Of a stretch of 19,664 bases of DNA, positions 1 through 6,709 are shown one piece after another. Each line of letters starts with the position of its first letter. The stretch's first letter is position 1. The DNA lies in the NCBI GenBank assembly GCA_017450425.1, contig JAFSUV010000231.1, positions 1 to 19,664 on the forward strand. Reading direction: 5' to 3'. The DNA is from Kiritimatiellia bacterium. GTDB taxonomy: Bacteria > Verrucomicrobiota > Kiritimatiellia > RFP12 > UBA3636. Under the pieces are notes generated by a model, which worked only from the letters and a program-made list of their open reading frames with translations, was not told the DNA's origin and did not search any database. A program made the translations under genes and the position numbers.

Positions 1-675
1 ACGGCATGGCGGATTTTGTTCCTGTCGGCGTCGTTGTGCGCATTGGTCGAGTCTTCGCGCCACTGCGCGCCTTCCGAGCGGAGCCATGCGCAAAGCGCGT
101 CGTGCCGCACGCGCAGAAGCGGCCGGATGACGGAGCGCGCCGGATCGGGCGCCCACGCCGCAATGCTCGCCATGCCGCCGAGACCGCGGCATGAAGCGCC
201 GCGCGTGTGGCGCAGGAAAAACAGTTCCGCCTGGTCGTCGAGCGTGTGGCCCGTCGCGATCGCCGCCGCGTTTGTCGCGGCGGCGACGCGCTCCAGAAAC
301 CCGCGGCGCATCCTGCGGGCGGCCATTTCGACGGATTCGCCGGTCTGCCCGGCGGCGGCCGGCACGTCCCGTTTCTCTGAAAAAAACTCGATCCCCAGCG
401 CCTTGCATGCCGCGGCGCAGAACGCTTCGTCGCCGTCCGCCTCCGCGCCGCGGATGCAGTGGTTGAAATGCGCGGCGGCGATGCCGTACGGCGGCTTCGC
501 GCCGAGCCATGAGCGCAAACGGACGAGCGAGAGCAGGAGCGCCGTGGAATCCGCCCCGCCGGAAAGCGCCACCACGACGCGGGCGCTGCGGAGCGCGTCG
601 CCCAGGCGTTGCGAACCGAACGGGCGCGGGCGGAGAAGCTCCGGGTCGGGCAACGCCGGGGTGGGGCGGCTCACG
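1..675 (-). CDS. tilS: tRNA(Ile)-lysidine synthase TilS (3' end cut by window edge)
   Basis: TilS is a cytoplasmic ATP-dependent enzyme that converts C34 of the CAU-anticodon tRNA-Ile to lysidine, so that it reads AUA. About 225 codons are visible and the C-terminus lies beyond base 1. Seen: the PP-loop ATPase signature SGGADS near residue 39, an AHFNH motif, ATGHTLDDQAE, a RGASCRGLGGM segment, IRPLL and a REDSTN...RNKIRH block, which are the ordered N-terminal TilS motifs. The start is a GTG whose last base opens the TGA stop of the upstream radical-SAM/FolK gene (GTGA overlap), which implies translational coupling. No other start fits the PP-loop spacing better. It is the last visible gene of a four-gene minus-strand operon. 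The GTG start is an inference; the family call is secure. Confidence 0.93.
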
Positions 676-2116
676 GCGTGTCTCCTTCGCGCAGAGGCGT
701 CACCGCCGGTTTTTCCGGAAGCGCGGCGAGCAGTTCGCGCACCGTCGCGCCAAGGCCCGGCAGCCGGAGGCCGGGGCGGATTTGCGCGAGCGGTTCGCAC
801 ACGAAACGGCGCGTCGAAATCTGCGGGTGCGGAAGGTGCAGATGCGGCTCGTCGCGCGTTTCTTCGCCGAACCACAGCAAATCGACGTCGATCGGGCGCG
901 GGTGGTGGTAGCCGGTGCGAACCCTGCCGAGGGCGTCTTCCACCTCGTGGCAGCGCCGGCTCCACTCTTCGAGCGGAATCGACACCGAAAACACCGCCGC
1001 CGCATTGACGAACCTTGCGTCCGCGAACTCCGGCGGCACGTCAACGGGCTCGGTCTCGTAAAAGTCCGATACGGCGACGAGCCGGACGCCCGGCGTCGCC
1101 GCGAGCGCATCCAATGCTTTCCGGATGTTTTCCGCCCTGTTTCCGAGGTTGCTTCCGAGCGACACTCCGGCTTCGACCCCGGCCGCGACCGTGCCCTCGC
1201 CGGGCTGCATGTTCGCGCCGAGAAAAACGTCGTTGCCGACGGCGCTCGCCCACGGCTGCGTCCACCCTTCGTCGAGACCGAGCCTGGCGGCTTCGTCCGT
1301 CACGCGGGCGAACTCCTCTTCGGTTATCGTCCGGTCCCATCCCGGACGCGACAGCGCCGCGTGGGCCGGAGTGTATTGCGACATGATGGACACCGTGATG
1401 TCGCGCCCGCACGCGTTGCGGAGATAGCGCAGGCTTTCCACCGCTTCTTCCGCGTGGCCGGGGAGTACCAGGATGCGCACCACGGTGCCTCCCGTGGCGA
1501 TGCCGTCCGGCCCGATCCGCAGCGGCCCCAGGGTGTCGCGGCACCAGCGCACGAACCGGCGGGCGAAAACCGGGTAGTCCGGTGCGTGCGACGCCTCGGC
1601 GGCGCACGCCGCGCCGGAATAGCGCAGGTCAACCAGCGCGATATCGCAAAGCTCGCGGTATTCCGACATCGTTTCGACGTTTGCGTAGGCGCTCGTGTTG
1701 CAAACCACAGGCAGCGAAACGCCGCTTCCCCGCACCTCGGCCACCGCTTCGCGGATCTGCGGCATCCAAGGCTCGGGCGTCACGAGATTCCAGTTGTGGC
1801 AGCCTTTTGCCGCCAGATCGCGCAGGATCCCGGCGAGGCCGGCGACGCCCACTTCGTCCCCGAGCCCGCCCGCGGTCCAGGGGTGGTTCTGGCAGTAGAT
1901 GCAGCCGAGCGGACAGTGCGAAAAAAACACCGTCCCCGAACCGCGCGAGCCGGAAATGGGCGGCTCTTCGCCGAAGTGCGGCCCCCAGCGGAAAACCTTG
2001 ACGACGGATCCTGCGCGGCAGACGCCAAGCGGCCCGGAAACCCTGTCCGCCCGGCAACGGCGCGGACACAGCGTACAGCATCGCATCGTCGCGTCAATGT
2101 CGCCTGCGCATGTCAT
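671..2116 (-). CDS. Radical-SAM (PflX-like, COG1313) protein fused to FolK (HPPK)
   Basis: One uninterrupted 481-residue frame holds two enzymes. Residues 1 to about 300 are a radical-SAM domain: the CxxxCxxC triad is C68, C72, C75 (context SHCPLGCIYCQNH), preceded by EEPPISGSRGSGT, typical of the PflX group of uncharacterised Fe-S proteins. An N-terminal Cys cluster (C13, C14, C17, C21, C33) may bind a further metal centre. From about residue 317 (GVSLGSNLGNR) to about 455 is 6-hydroxymethyl-dihydropterin pyrophosphokinase, the folate-pathway enzyme, with FYETEP (352-357) and the HPPK signature PRPIDVDLL (406-414). A linker of about 15 residues joins them and has no SD-supported internal start. 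I chose ATG 2116 because GGAGG lies 11 bases upstream. ATG 2149 adds 11 residues but has no Shine-Dalgarno site. The radical-SAM substrate is unknown. The fusion is unusual and could in principle reflect an indel merging two genes. Confidence 0.88.
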   Translation of the reverse strand: MTCAGDIDATMRCCTLCPRRCRADRVSGPLGVCRAGSVVKVFRWGPHFGEEPPISGSRGSGTVFFSHCPLGCIYCQNHPWTAGGLGDEVGVAGLAGILRDLAAKGCHNWNLVTPEPWMPQIREAVAEVRGSGVSLPVVCNTSAYANVETMSEYRELCDIALVDLRYSGAACAAEASHAPDYPVFARRFVRWCRDTLGPLRIGPDGIATGGTVVRILVLPGHAEEAVESLRYLRNACGRDITVSIMSQYTPAHAALSRPGWDRTITEEEFARVTDEAARLGLDEGWTQPWASAVGNDVFLGANMQPGEGTVAAGVEAGVSLGSNLGNRAENIRKALDALAATPGVRLVAVSDFYETEPVDVPPEFADARFVNAAAVFSVSIPLEEWSRRCHEVEDALGRVRTGYHHPRPIDVDLLWFGEETRDEPHLHLPHPQISTRRFVCEPLAQIRPGLRLPGLGATVRELLAALPEKPAVTPLREGDTP

Positions 2117-2127
2117 TTCGCCGGGTT

Positions 2128-2132
2128 CCTCC
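2128..2132 (-). promoter_or_regulatory. Shine-Dalgarno site deciding the radical-SAM/FolK start
   Basis: GGAGG on the minus strand, 11 bases before ATG 2116. The upstream in-frame ATG at 2149 has no purine-rich site in front of it, so this favours the shorter start. Confidence 0.5.
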
Positions 2133-2167
2133 GTTTTTTTCCGGGACATTCGGCCGGGTGCAGCGGC

Positions 2168-3310
2168 TCAGCCGTCGAGGGCGGCCTTGACTTCGCGCGC
2201 CATCGCTTCGAGAAACTGCGCCGGGCCGAACTTCTCCGCGTTGCGGCGCACCGCCGCGGGGTTCCAACTCATGGCGGCGGCGCGCTCGACGGCATCGCGG
2301 AGCGAATCCTCGGTCTGCTCGGCGAAAAACACGCCGGATACGCCGTCCGCGACCGTTTCCAGCGCTCCTCCGCGGCCGAACGCCACGACCGGCCGGCCGC
2401 ACGCCTGCGCTTCGAGCGGGACTATGCCGTAGTCCTCTTCGCCGGGGAACACGAGAAAACGGCACGAGCGGTAGAGCGCGAGCACGTCCGCGTCCGGAAG
2501 GCGGCCGAGAAACTCGACCGTCGGGCCGGCAATGCGGCGGAGCGCCTTTTCGCAGCCTCCCGCGCCGACGATTTTGAGCGGCCACCCGTTGCGGGAGTAA
2601 ACGCGCACCGCAAGGTCGATCTTTTTGTACGGCACGAGCGCCGAGACGACGAGGTCGAACGCGCCCGGCGCCGCGTTCGGCGCGGGAGTGCAGCGCTCCA
2701 GATCGACCGGCGGGTACGCCACGGCGGCCTCGCGGCCGTAGAAATCGCGGATCCGCTTCGCCACGTGGCGGCTGATCGCCACGAAGCGGTCAACCCTCCT
2801 GGATTCCCGCCTGTCCCACGCGCGGAGCGCGGCCAGCACCGGCTTCACGAGCGCGGCTTTCAGCGGATTGCGGCCGAAATACTCCTCGTAGAAAAGCCAG
2901 GCGTAGCGCATCGGCGAAAAGCACACGCACACGTGGCGCGCGCCGGCGGGCTTGCTGAAGCCGTTCGCGACGCAATGCGAAGTGGTGATCACAAGGTCCG
3001 TGCCGGCCGGGATTTTCGTCAGGTGCGCCGCAAGCGGCAGGAGCGGCAACGCGGCGCGGAAGTGCCGGATTGCGCCCGGGATGCGGGCGATGGGCGAAAA
3101 AATCAGCCTGTGGCTCGAAATCTCCCGCGACACGAGCGCGCCGTCGCCGACGACTGCGGCGACGGGAGCGTCGGGAAAGGCGCGGCAGAAGTATTCCAGC
3201 ACCCTCTCGCCGCCGCGCATCCCGGTGAGCCAGTCGTGCCCCACCCCCCCGGGGCGGCCTGCGGCCGCCGCACGAAGCGCGGCCGAAGCCGCGCACTCAG
3301 CCTCGTCCAT
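2168..3310 (-). CDS. GT4-family glycosyltransferase
   Basis: A 380-residue GT-B glycosyltransferase, likely transferring a sugar from an activated donor during envelope polysaccharide or glycolipid synthesis; donor and acceptor cannot be read from the sequence. Seen: HDWLTGMRGGERVLE at 25-39, an N-domain acceptor-side motif of the GT4 mannosyltransferase-like group; VSALVPYKKIDLAV at about 222-235, the start of the C-terminal domain; and the GT4 E-x7-E donor motif EEDYGIVPLE with E292 and E300. The start is ATG 3310, six bases after the OmpA-like gene stop and without a clear SD. Oddity: the usual first beta strand before HDWL is replaced by an Ala-rich leader, and a G-run of seven bases lies just before it. 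The true start or the run length may therefore differ (GTG 3244 is an alternative). Family call firm, specificity unknown. Confidence 0.88.
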   Translation of the reverse strand: MDEAECAASAALRAAAAGRPGGVGHDWLTGMRGGERVLEYFCRAFPDAPVAAVVGDGALVSREISSHRLIFSPIARIPGAIRHFRAALPLLPLAAHLTKIPAGTDLVITTSHCVANGFSKPAGARHVCVCFSPMRYAWLFYEEYFGRNPLKAALVKPVLAALRAWDRRESRRVDRFVAISRHVAKRIRDFYGREAAVAYPPVDLERCTPAPNAAPGAFDLVVSALVPYKKIDLAVRVYSRNGWPLKIVGAGGCEKALRRIAGPTVEFLGRLPDADVLALYRSCRFLVFPGEEDYGIVPLEAQACGRPVVAFGRGGALETVADGVSGVFFAEQTEDSLRDAVERAAAMSWNPAAVRRNAEKFGPAQFLEAMAREVKAALDG

Positions 3311-3316
3311 TTCGGA

Positions 3317-4993
3317 CTAGTTGCCGGGATTCACGTAGTTCACCTTGCCGGGGCGGACGCCGTCGATGTAAACCTCGACGCGGCGGTTGGCGAGATTGCC
3401 GCTCTTGGGGTCGTTCGCCGCCTTGGGGTGGTCGAAGCCGTAACCCACGGCCTTGAGCCGGTCGGCGGAAATGCCCTTGCCCTCGAAGTAGCGGGCCACG
3501 GCCTTGGCGCGGCGCTCGGAAAGGCGGATGTTGTAGTTGCGCTTCGACGTGGCGCGGCGGTCGGCGTGGCCTTCCACGACGGCCGTGGAGCCGGGGTTGC
3601 GCAGCATCACGTCCGCGACCTTGTCGAGCTGGGCGAAGAATTCGGGCTTGATGACATCCTTGTCGGTGTCGAAATTGATCTTGAGTTCGAAGAAGAGGAT
3701 GTCGTCGGCCGGATCGAGCGGATTGGTGTGGTCGTAGATGACCTCGTGGCCGTCGCGCACGCCGCCCTTGTCCGTGTCGGGGTCGAGCGGATTGGTGTGG
3801 GACTGGAGCACCTCGTAGCCGTCGGAGAGCATGTCGAAGTCCGAATCCGGGTTGAGCGGATCGGTGACGAGCGGCTTGCCCGCGAAGGAATGCTTGCCGC
3901 GCACCTCGTCGCCGTCAAGCAGCCCGTCGCCGTCGGTGTCCGGGTTGAGCGGGTCCGTCTTCGTCTTCTTCACCTCTTCGCCGTCCTTGAGACCGTCGCG
4001 ATCGGTGTCGGGATCGAGCGGGTTGGTGAGGTAGGTCTTCACCTCGTCGCCGTCAAGCAGCCCGTCGCCGTCGGTGTCGGGGTTGAGCGGATTCGTCTTG
4101 TAGCGCTTCACCTCCTCGCCGTCGCGCAGACCGTCGTGGTCGGTGTCGGGATCGAGCGGATTGGTCTTGTACTTCAGCACCTCCTCGCCGTCGCGGAGGC
4201 CGTCGCCGTCGGTGTCCGGATTGTTCGGGTCGGTGTGATAGACGTTGATTTCGTCCCAGTCCGAGAGGCCGTCGCCGTCCGAATCGAGACTGCGCGGATC
4301 GGCCGCCACGACGGGATCGTCCTTGATGCGGTCGGCGCCGAAGCGGTAGAGGAAGCCGACATCGACGGTGTGGTTGAACTCCGTGTTGTAGCCGGCGAGA
4401 TCGACGCGCGTGTCGAGGCGGAGCGTCCAGCTGTCATCGACGTGGTACATGAGGCCGCCGCCGGCGCGCATGGAGAACGACACCGTTTCGTCCATCACGT
4501 CCTCGCCGTAGGTCGTCAGGCCGGCGCCGAAGATGAGGTACGGGTCGATGCGGTCCCACGACGAGAAGTGGAACATCGCGTCGCCGTAAAGCATGAGGCC
4601 CCAGGTGTCGCCGAAATACTTGTCGCCCTTCGAGTAGGACCACTGCTTGTCGTGGCGGCGGTAGGTCGCCGGGTCGTCCGGATTGTCGCGCCAGTAGTGG
4701 CCGTCCTCGCCGTCCTTCAGGTTTTCGTCCATCTTCGGCGCGAAGACGGCGCTAAGTTCGAAGCTCCACCATTCGCTCCAGTCATAGCCGAGGCGCAAGG
4801 TGAGGTAGAAGGCGTCTTCGAGGCCCTCGTCGCCCTCGAGGTTCCAGTAGCCGATGCCGGGCGAGATGTACCAGCGCCCGATATCGACGCTTTCGAGCGG
4901 CTGGGCGGCCGGAGCGGCGGAAGAGGCCGCGAAGGAGGAGACGGTCGTGGCCGCGACGAGCGCGGCGGCGGAGCGGAGTAGGCGGAGTTTCAC
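3317..4993 (-). CDS. OmpA-family outer-membrane protein with thrombospondin type 3 repeats
   Basis: A 558-residue envelope protein. From a GTG start it has a signal peptide (KLRLLR then an Ala/Val-rich stretch, possible APA cleavage near residue 30). A predicted N-terminal beta-barrel or beta-rich domain follows (about 37-225, alternating aromatic strands ending LYRFGADRI). Then come eight calcium-type thrombospondin 3 repeats (about 237-428, consensus DTDGDGLRDGEEV) acting as a stalk, and a C-terminal OmpA peptidoglycan-binding domain (about 436-543, INFDTDKD...EGHAD...LSERRA). Both residues that contact diaminopimelate in this fold, the Asp of GHAD and an Arg of SERRA, are present. Likely role: anchoring the outer membrane to peptidoglycan, possibly as a porin. 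I chose GTG 4993 over the upstream in-frame TTG at 5044 because it places the signal peptide at the N-terminus. First gene of the left operon, with an extended -10 promoter upstream. Confidence 0.92.
   Translation of the reverse strand: MKLRLLRSAAALVAATTVSSFAASSAAPAAQPLESVDIGRWYISPGIGYWNLEGDEGLEDAFYLTLRLGYDWSEWWSFELSAVFAPKMDENLKDGEDGHYWRDNPDDPATYRRHDKQWSYSKGDKYFGDTWGLMLYGDAMFHFSSWDRIDPYLIFGAGLTTYGEDVMDETVSFSMRAGGGLMYHVDDSWTLRLDTRVDLAGYNTEFNHTVDVGFLYRFGADRIKDDPVVAADPRSLDSDGDGLSDWDEINVYHTDPNNPDTDGDGLRDGEEVLKYKTNPLDPDTDHDGLRDGEEVKRYKTNPLNPDTDGDGLLDGDEVKTYLTNPLDPDTDRDGLKDGEEVKKTKTDPLNPDTDGDGLLDGDEVRGKHSFAGKPLVTDPLNPDSDFDMLSDGYEVLQSHTNPLDPDTDKGGVRDGHEVIYDHTNPLDPADDILFFELKINFDTDKDVIKPEFFAQLDKVADVMLRNPGSTAVVEGHADRRATSKRNYNIRLSERRAKAVARYFEGKGISADRLKAVGYGFDHPKAANDPKSGNLANRRVEVYIDGVRPGKVNYVNPGN
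3710..4285 (-). repeat. Eight thrombospondin type 3 (calcium-binding) repeats inside the OmpA-like gene
   Basis: In-frame tandem array with a unit of 23 codons (69 bases), pattern D-T-D-G-D-G-L-x-D-G-E-E-V...TNPLDP. Six copies keep the acidic calcium ligands. Copy 6 is lengthened by six residues. Copies 7 and 8 are degenerate (DFDMLSDGYE, DKGGVRDGHE). Several units are very similar at the DNA level, pointing to duplication within the gene. Confidence 0.9.
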
Positions 4994-5062
4994 TGCGAAA
5001 AACCCTTGTTCACGTTGTGGCTGGAGATATGGGCAGGGCGCCAATCGCGCCGTGCGGGGCGG

Positions 5063-5071
5063 ATGATACCA
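5063..5071 (-). promoter_or_regulatory. Extended -10 promoter for the OmpA-like operon
   Basis: Reading on the minus strand, TGG directly precedes TATCAT, an extended -10 element. No good -35 is seen at 17 bases (AAGCTA), which an extended -10 can tolerate. The predicted transcript would start about 60 bases before GTG 4993. Weak to moderate support. Confidence 0.4.
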
Positions 5072-5133
5072 TAAAACGGGGTTTCTAGCTTCGACGCCGC
5101 GAATTCCGGCGGCGCGTTTCGCCGGGTGGCGGC

Positions 5134-5162
5134 TTGCCGGATGCGGGTGCCGGTGGTAGAAT
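5134..5162 (+). promoter_or_regulatory. Sigma-70-type promoter for the AGCS symporter gene
   Basis: TTGCCG at 5134-5139, a 17-base spacer ending in TGG, and TAGAAT at 5157-5162, i.e. an extended -10 promoter. The predicted start near 5169 gives a leader of about 32 bases containing AAAGGA at 5189-5194, six bases before ATG 5201. Confidence 0.6.
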
Positions 5163-5200
5163 GTCCGGCGGACTTCACTTCACGGACGAAAGGACGACAC

Positions 5201-6034
5201 ATGGACAGAATCAATGCGATCATTGACGCCGTCAACGGCTGCCTCTACGGCTACGTGCTCGTGGCGCTGCTGGTCTTCGGCGGCATCATGTTCACGCTCT
5301 GGCTGCTCGTCCCGCAGCTGCGGCTGCTGCGCGCGGCGGTCGCCTCGCTGGCCGAGCCGGCCCATGAAAAGGGCTCGATGTCGAGTTTCCAGGCGCTCAT
5401 GGTCTCCACCGCGTCGCGCGTCGGCTCGGCGCCGAACGCCGCCGCGTCGGCCCACGTCTCGCATCCCGTCAAGCAGGGCCTTGCGCAGATGCTGTCGGTC
5501 TTCATCGACACGCTGCTGATCTGCACCGCGACCGCGATGATCCTGCTCTGCTCCGGGCTCGATCCGCACGGCTTCGCCGTCGGCGCCGACAACGCCCGCT
5601 TCGTCCAGCAGAGCATGCACGCCTCCTTCGGCGGCGGCGGCGCGGTGCTGCTCACCGCGGCGTTCGTCGTGTTCTGCTACACCACCCTCGTCGGCAACTA
5701 CTTTTACGCCGAGCAGGCGGTGCGCTACTTCTACAAGGGAGCGAACGCGGACAAGGTCTTCATGACCGCCTACCGCCTTGTCGCGGTGCTCGTGATCTTC
5801 GCCGGCGCGCTGCTCAAGGCGGAGTTCGTGTGGAACGTTTCGGACGTCATCATGGGCGTGATGGCGCTCGTCAACATCCCGGTCTGCATCGTGCTCGGCC
5901 ACAAGGCGTTCGACGCCCTGAGGGACTACGTCGCGCAGCGCCGCGCCGGCAAGAACCCGGTTTACCGCCCCGACAAGCTCTACATCGACACGGCCGGCAT
6001 GGAGTGCTGGACCCACCCGCGCCGCATCCGGTAG
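5201..6034 (+). CDS. AGCS-family sodium:amino-acid symporter with internal deletion (probably non-functional)
   Basis: The AGCS (sodium:alanine/glycine symporter) family imports small amino acids with Na+ through an inner-membrane protein of about 450-500 residues; this one has 277. Residues 1-74 match the family N-terminus (first membrane helix, then SSFQALMVSTASRVG). Residues 76-245 match the C-terminal third (SAPNAAASAHVSHPVKQG, SVFIDTLLICTATAMILL, later helices, KAEFVWNVSDVIMGVMAL). Between V74-G75 and S76 the segment that normally runs from VGTGN to the NEAGxGSAP motif, about 200 residues with several helices and much of the substrate site, is absent. The frame is kept across the junction, near base 5425. 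Promoter and ribosome site are intact, so a short protein may still be made. I chose ATG 5201 for its SD and family N-terminus. A true deletion or an assembly collapse are both possible. Confidence 0.85.
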   Translation: MDRINAIIDAVNGCLYGYVLVALLVFGGIMFTLWLLVPQLRLLRAAVASLAEPAHEKGSMSSFQALMVSTASRVGSAPNAAASAHVSHPVKQGLAQMLSVFIDTLLICTATAMILLCSGLDPHGFAVGADNARFVQQSMHASFGGGGAVLLTAAFVVFCYTTLVGNYFYAEQAVRYFYKGANADKVFMTAYRLVAVLVIFAGALLKAEFVWNVSDVIMGVMALVNIPVCIVLGHKAFDALRDYVAQRRAGKNPVYRPDKLYIDTAGMECWTHPRRIR

Positions 6035-6035
6035 G

Positions 6036-6050
6036 GCCCGGCCGCCGGGC
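6036..6050 (+). terminator. Possible weak hairpin after the AGCS gene
   Basis: Six-base GC stem (GCCCGG / CCGGGC) with a three-base loop starting two bases after the stop. There is no U tract directly behind it, so intrinsic termination is uncertain. Confidence 0.25.
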
Positions 6051-6063
6051 GGCGGGGACGGTT

Positions 6064-6092
6064 TTGACCGCAAAAGGCCGTCGTGCTAAAAT
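6064..6092 (+). promoter_or_regulatory. Near-consensus promoter of the ACT/UPF0210 operon, predicted leaderless
   Basis: TTGACC at 6064-6069, a 17-base spacer ending TGC (extended -10), and TAAAAT at 6087-6092. Transcription would begin about 6-9 bases downstream, i.e. at or just before the A of ATG 6101. No Shine-Dalgarno sequence lies between. This predicts a leaderless mRNA. Confidence 0.7.
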
Positions 6093-6100
6093 CCGCCGCC

Positions 6101-6709
6101 ATGCAAGACAACGGACACAGGTTTTTCGCATCGGTCGTGATGCCCGACAGGGTCGGGATATTGCGCGATGCAACGGGCGCCATTTTCGCGCTCGGCGCGA
6201 ACATCGTCGATTTGCGCCAGAGCGTGACGGGCGGTTTTTTCACCCTTCTCGCGGTTTGCGAGTTTCCGTCCGGTTCGCGGTCCCAGGAGCCGGAAGCGCT
6301 TGCGGCGATCACGCGCGCCGTGGCGTGCGAAAGCGCGGTGGTGTCGTTCCGCCCGGCGCCGGCAGTCGAGCCGACTGCCGCGGGCGAGCGGTACGTCGCG
6401 GCGTTCACCGGCCCCGACGCCCCGGGGCGCATCGCGAAGATCGCGGCCGTGTTCGCCGCCGCCGGCGCAAACGTGGAAGACTGGCGGCACGACCTCTCGG
6501 ATCCGGAGCGGACGCTCACGATCGGCGTCGTGACACTCCCGGAAACATGCGCGGTCGAGGCATTGCGGCGCGATTTGGAGCGCGAAATGCGCCCCATGAA
6601 GCTCTCGGTGTCGCTCCTGCACGAAAACATCTTCAGGGCGACGAACGAAGTCGGCCCCATCGCGGCGCTTTTCGGCGCTTCTCCGGAGGAGGTGTCGAGA
6701 AATGCTTGA
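6101..6709 (+). CDS. Tandem ACT-domain regulatory protein (GcvR-like)
   Basis: A 202-residue soluble protein with two ACT domains. The first spans about residues 6-88 (FFASVVMPDRVGILRDATGAI...GANIVDLRQS) and the second about 98-180 (YVAAFTGPDAPGRIAKIAAVFAAAGANVEDWRHD). ACT domains bind amino acids and dimerise. In GcvR-type proteins the pair acts in regulation, but no ligand can be read here. It sits directly upstream of the UPF0210 gene, overlapping it by eight bases. In many bacteria the partner of UPF0210 is a single-ACT protein of about 90 residues (UPF0237), so this version is double length. The start ATG 6101 is set by the strong promoter ending nine bases before it and by family alignment. 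A GTG at 6083 lies inside the promoter and cannot be transcribed from it. Confidence 0.85.
   Translation: MQDNGHRFFASVVMPDRVGILRDATGAIFALGANIVDLRQSVTGGFFTLLAVCEFPSGSRSQEPEALAAITRAVACESAVVSFRPAPAVEPTAAGERYVAAFTGPDAPGRIAKIAAVFAAAGANVEDWRHDLSDPERTLTIGVVTLPETCAVEALRRDLEREMRPMKLSVSLLHENIFRATNEVGPIAALFGASPEEVSRNA
6685..6692 (+). promoter_or_regulatory. Strong Shine-Dalgarno site of the UPF0210 gene
   Basis: GGAGGAGG nine bases before ATG 6702, inside the end of the ACT gene. It contrasts with the absence of any such site at the ACT gene start. Confidence 0.75.

Noticed and set aside
509..4981. A 1490-codon open frame on the plus strand, opposite four minus-strand genes
   Set aside because: It is antisense to genes with clear family motifs. 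Its repeated Val-Gly-Val-rich part mirrors the calcium repeats on the other strand, and stop codons are simply rare in this GC-rich antisense frame.
5126..5200. Upstream in-frame extension of the AGCS gene
   Set aside because: It overlaps the -35 and -10 elements of the likely promoter and adds non-membrane sequence before the family N-terminus; the SD supports ATG 5201.
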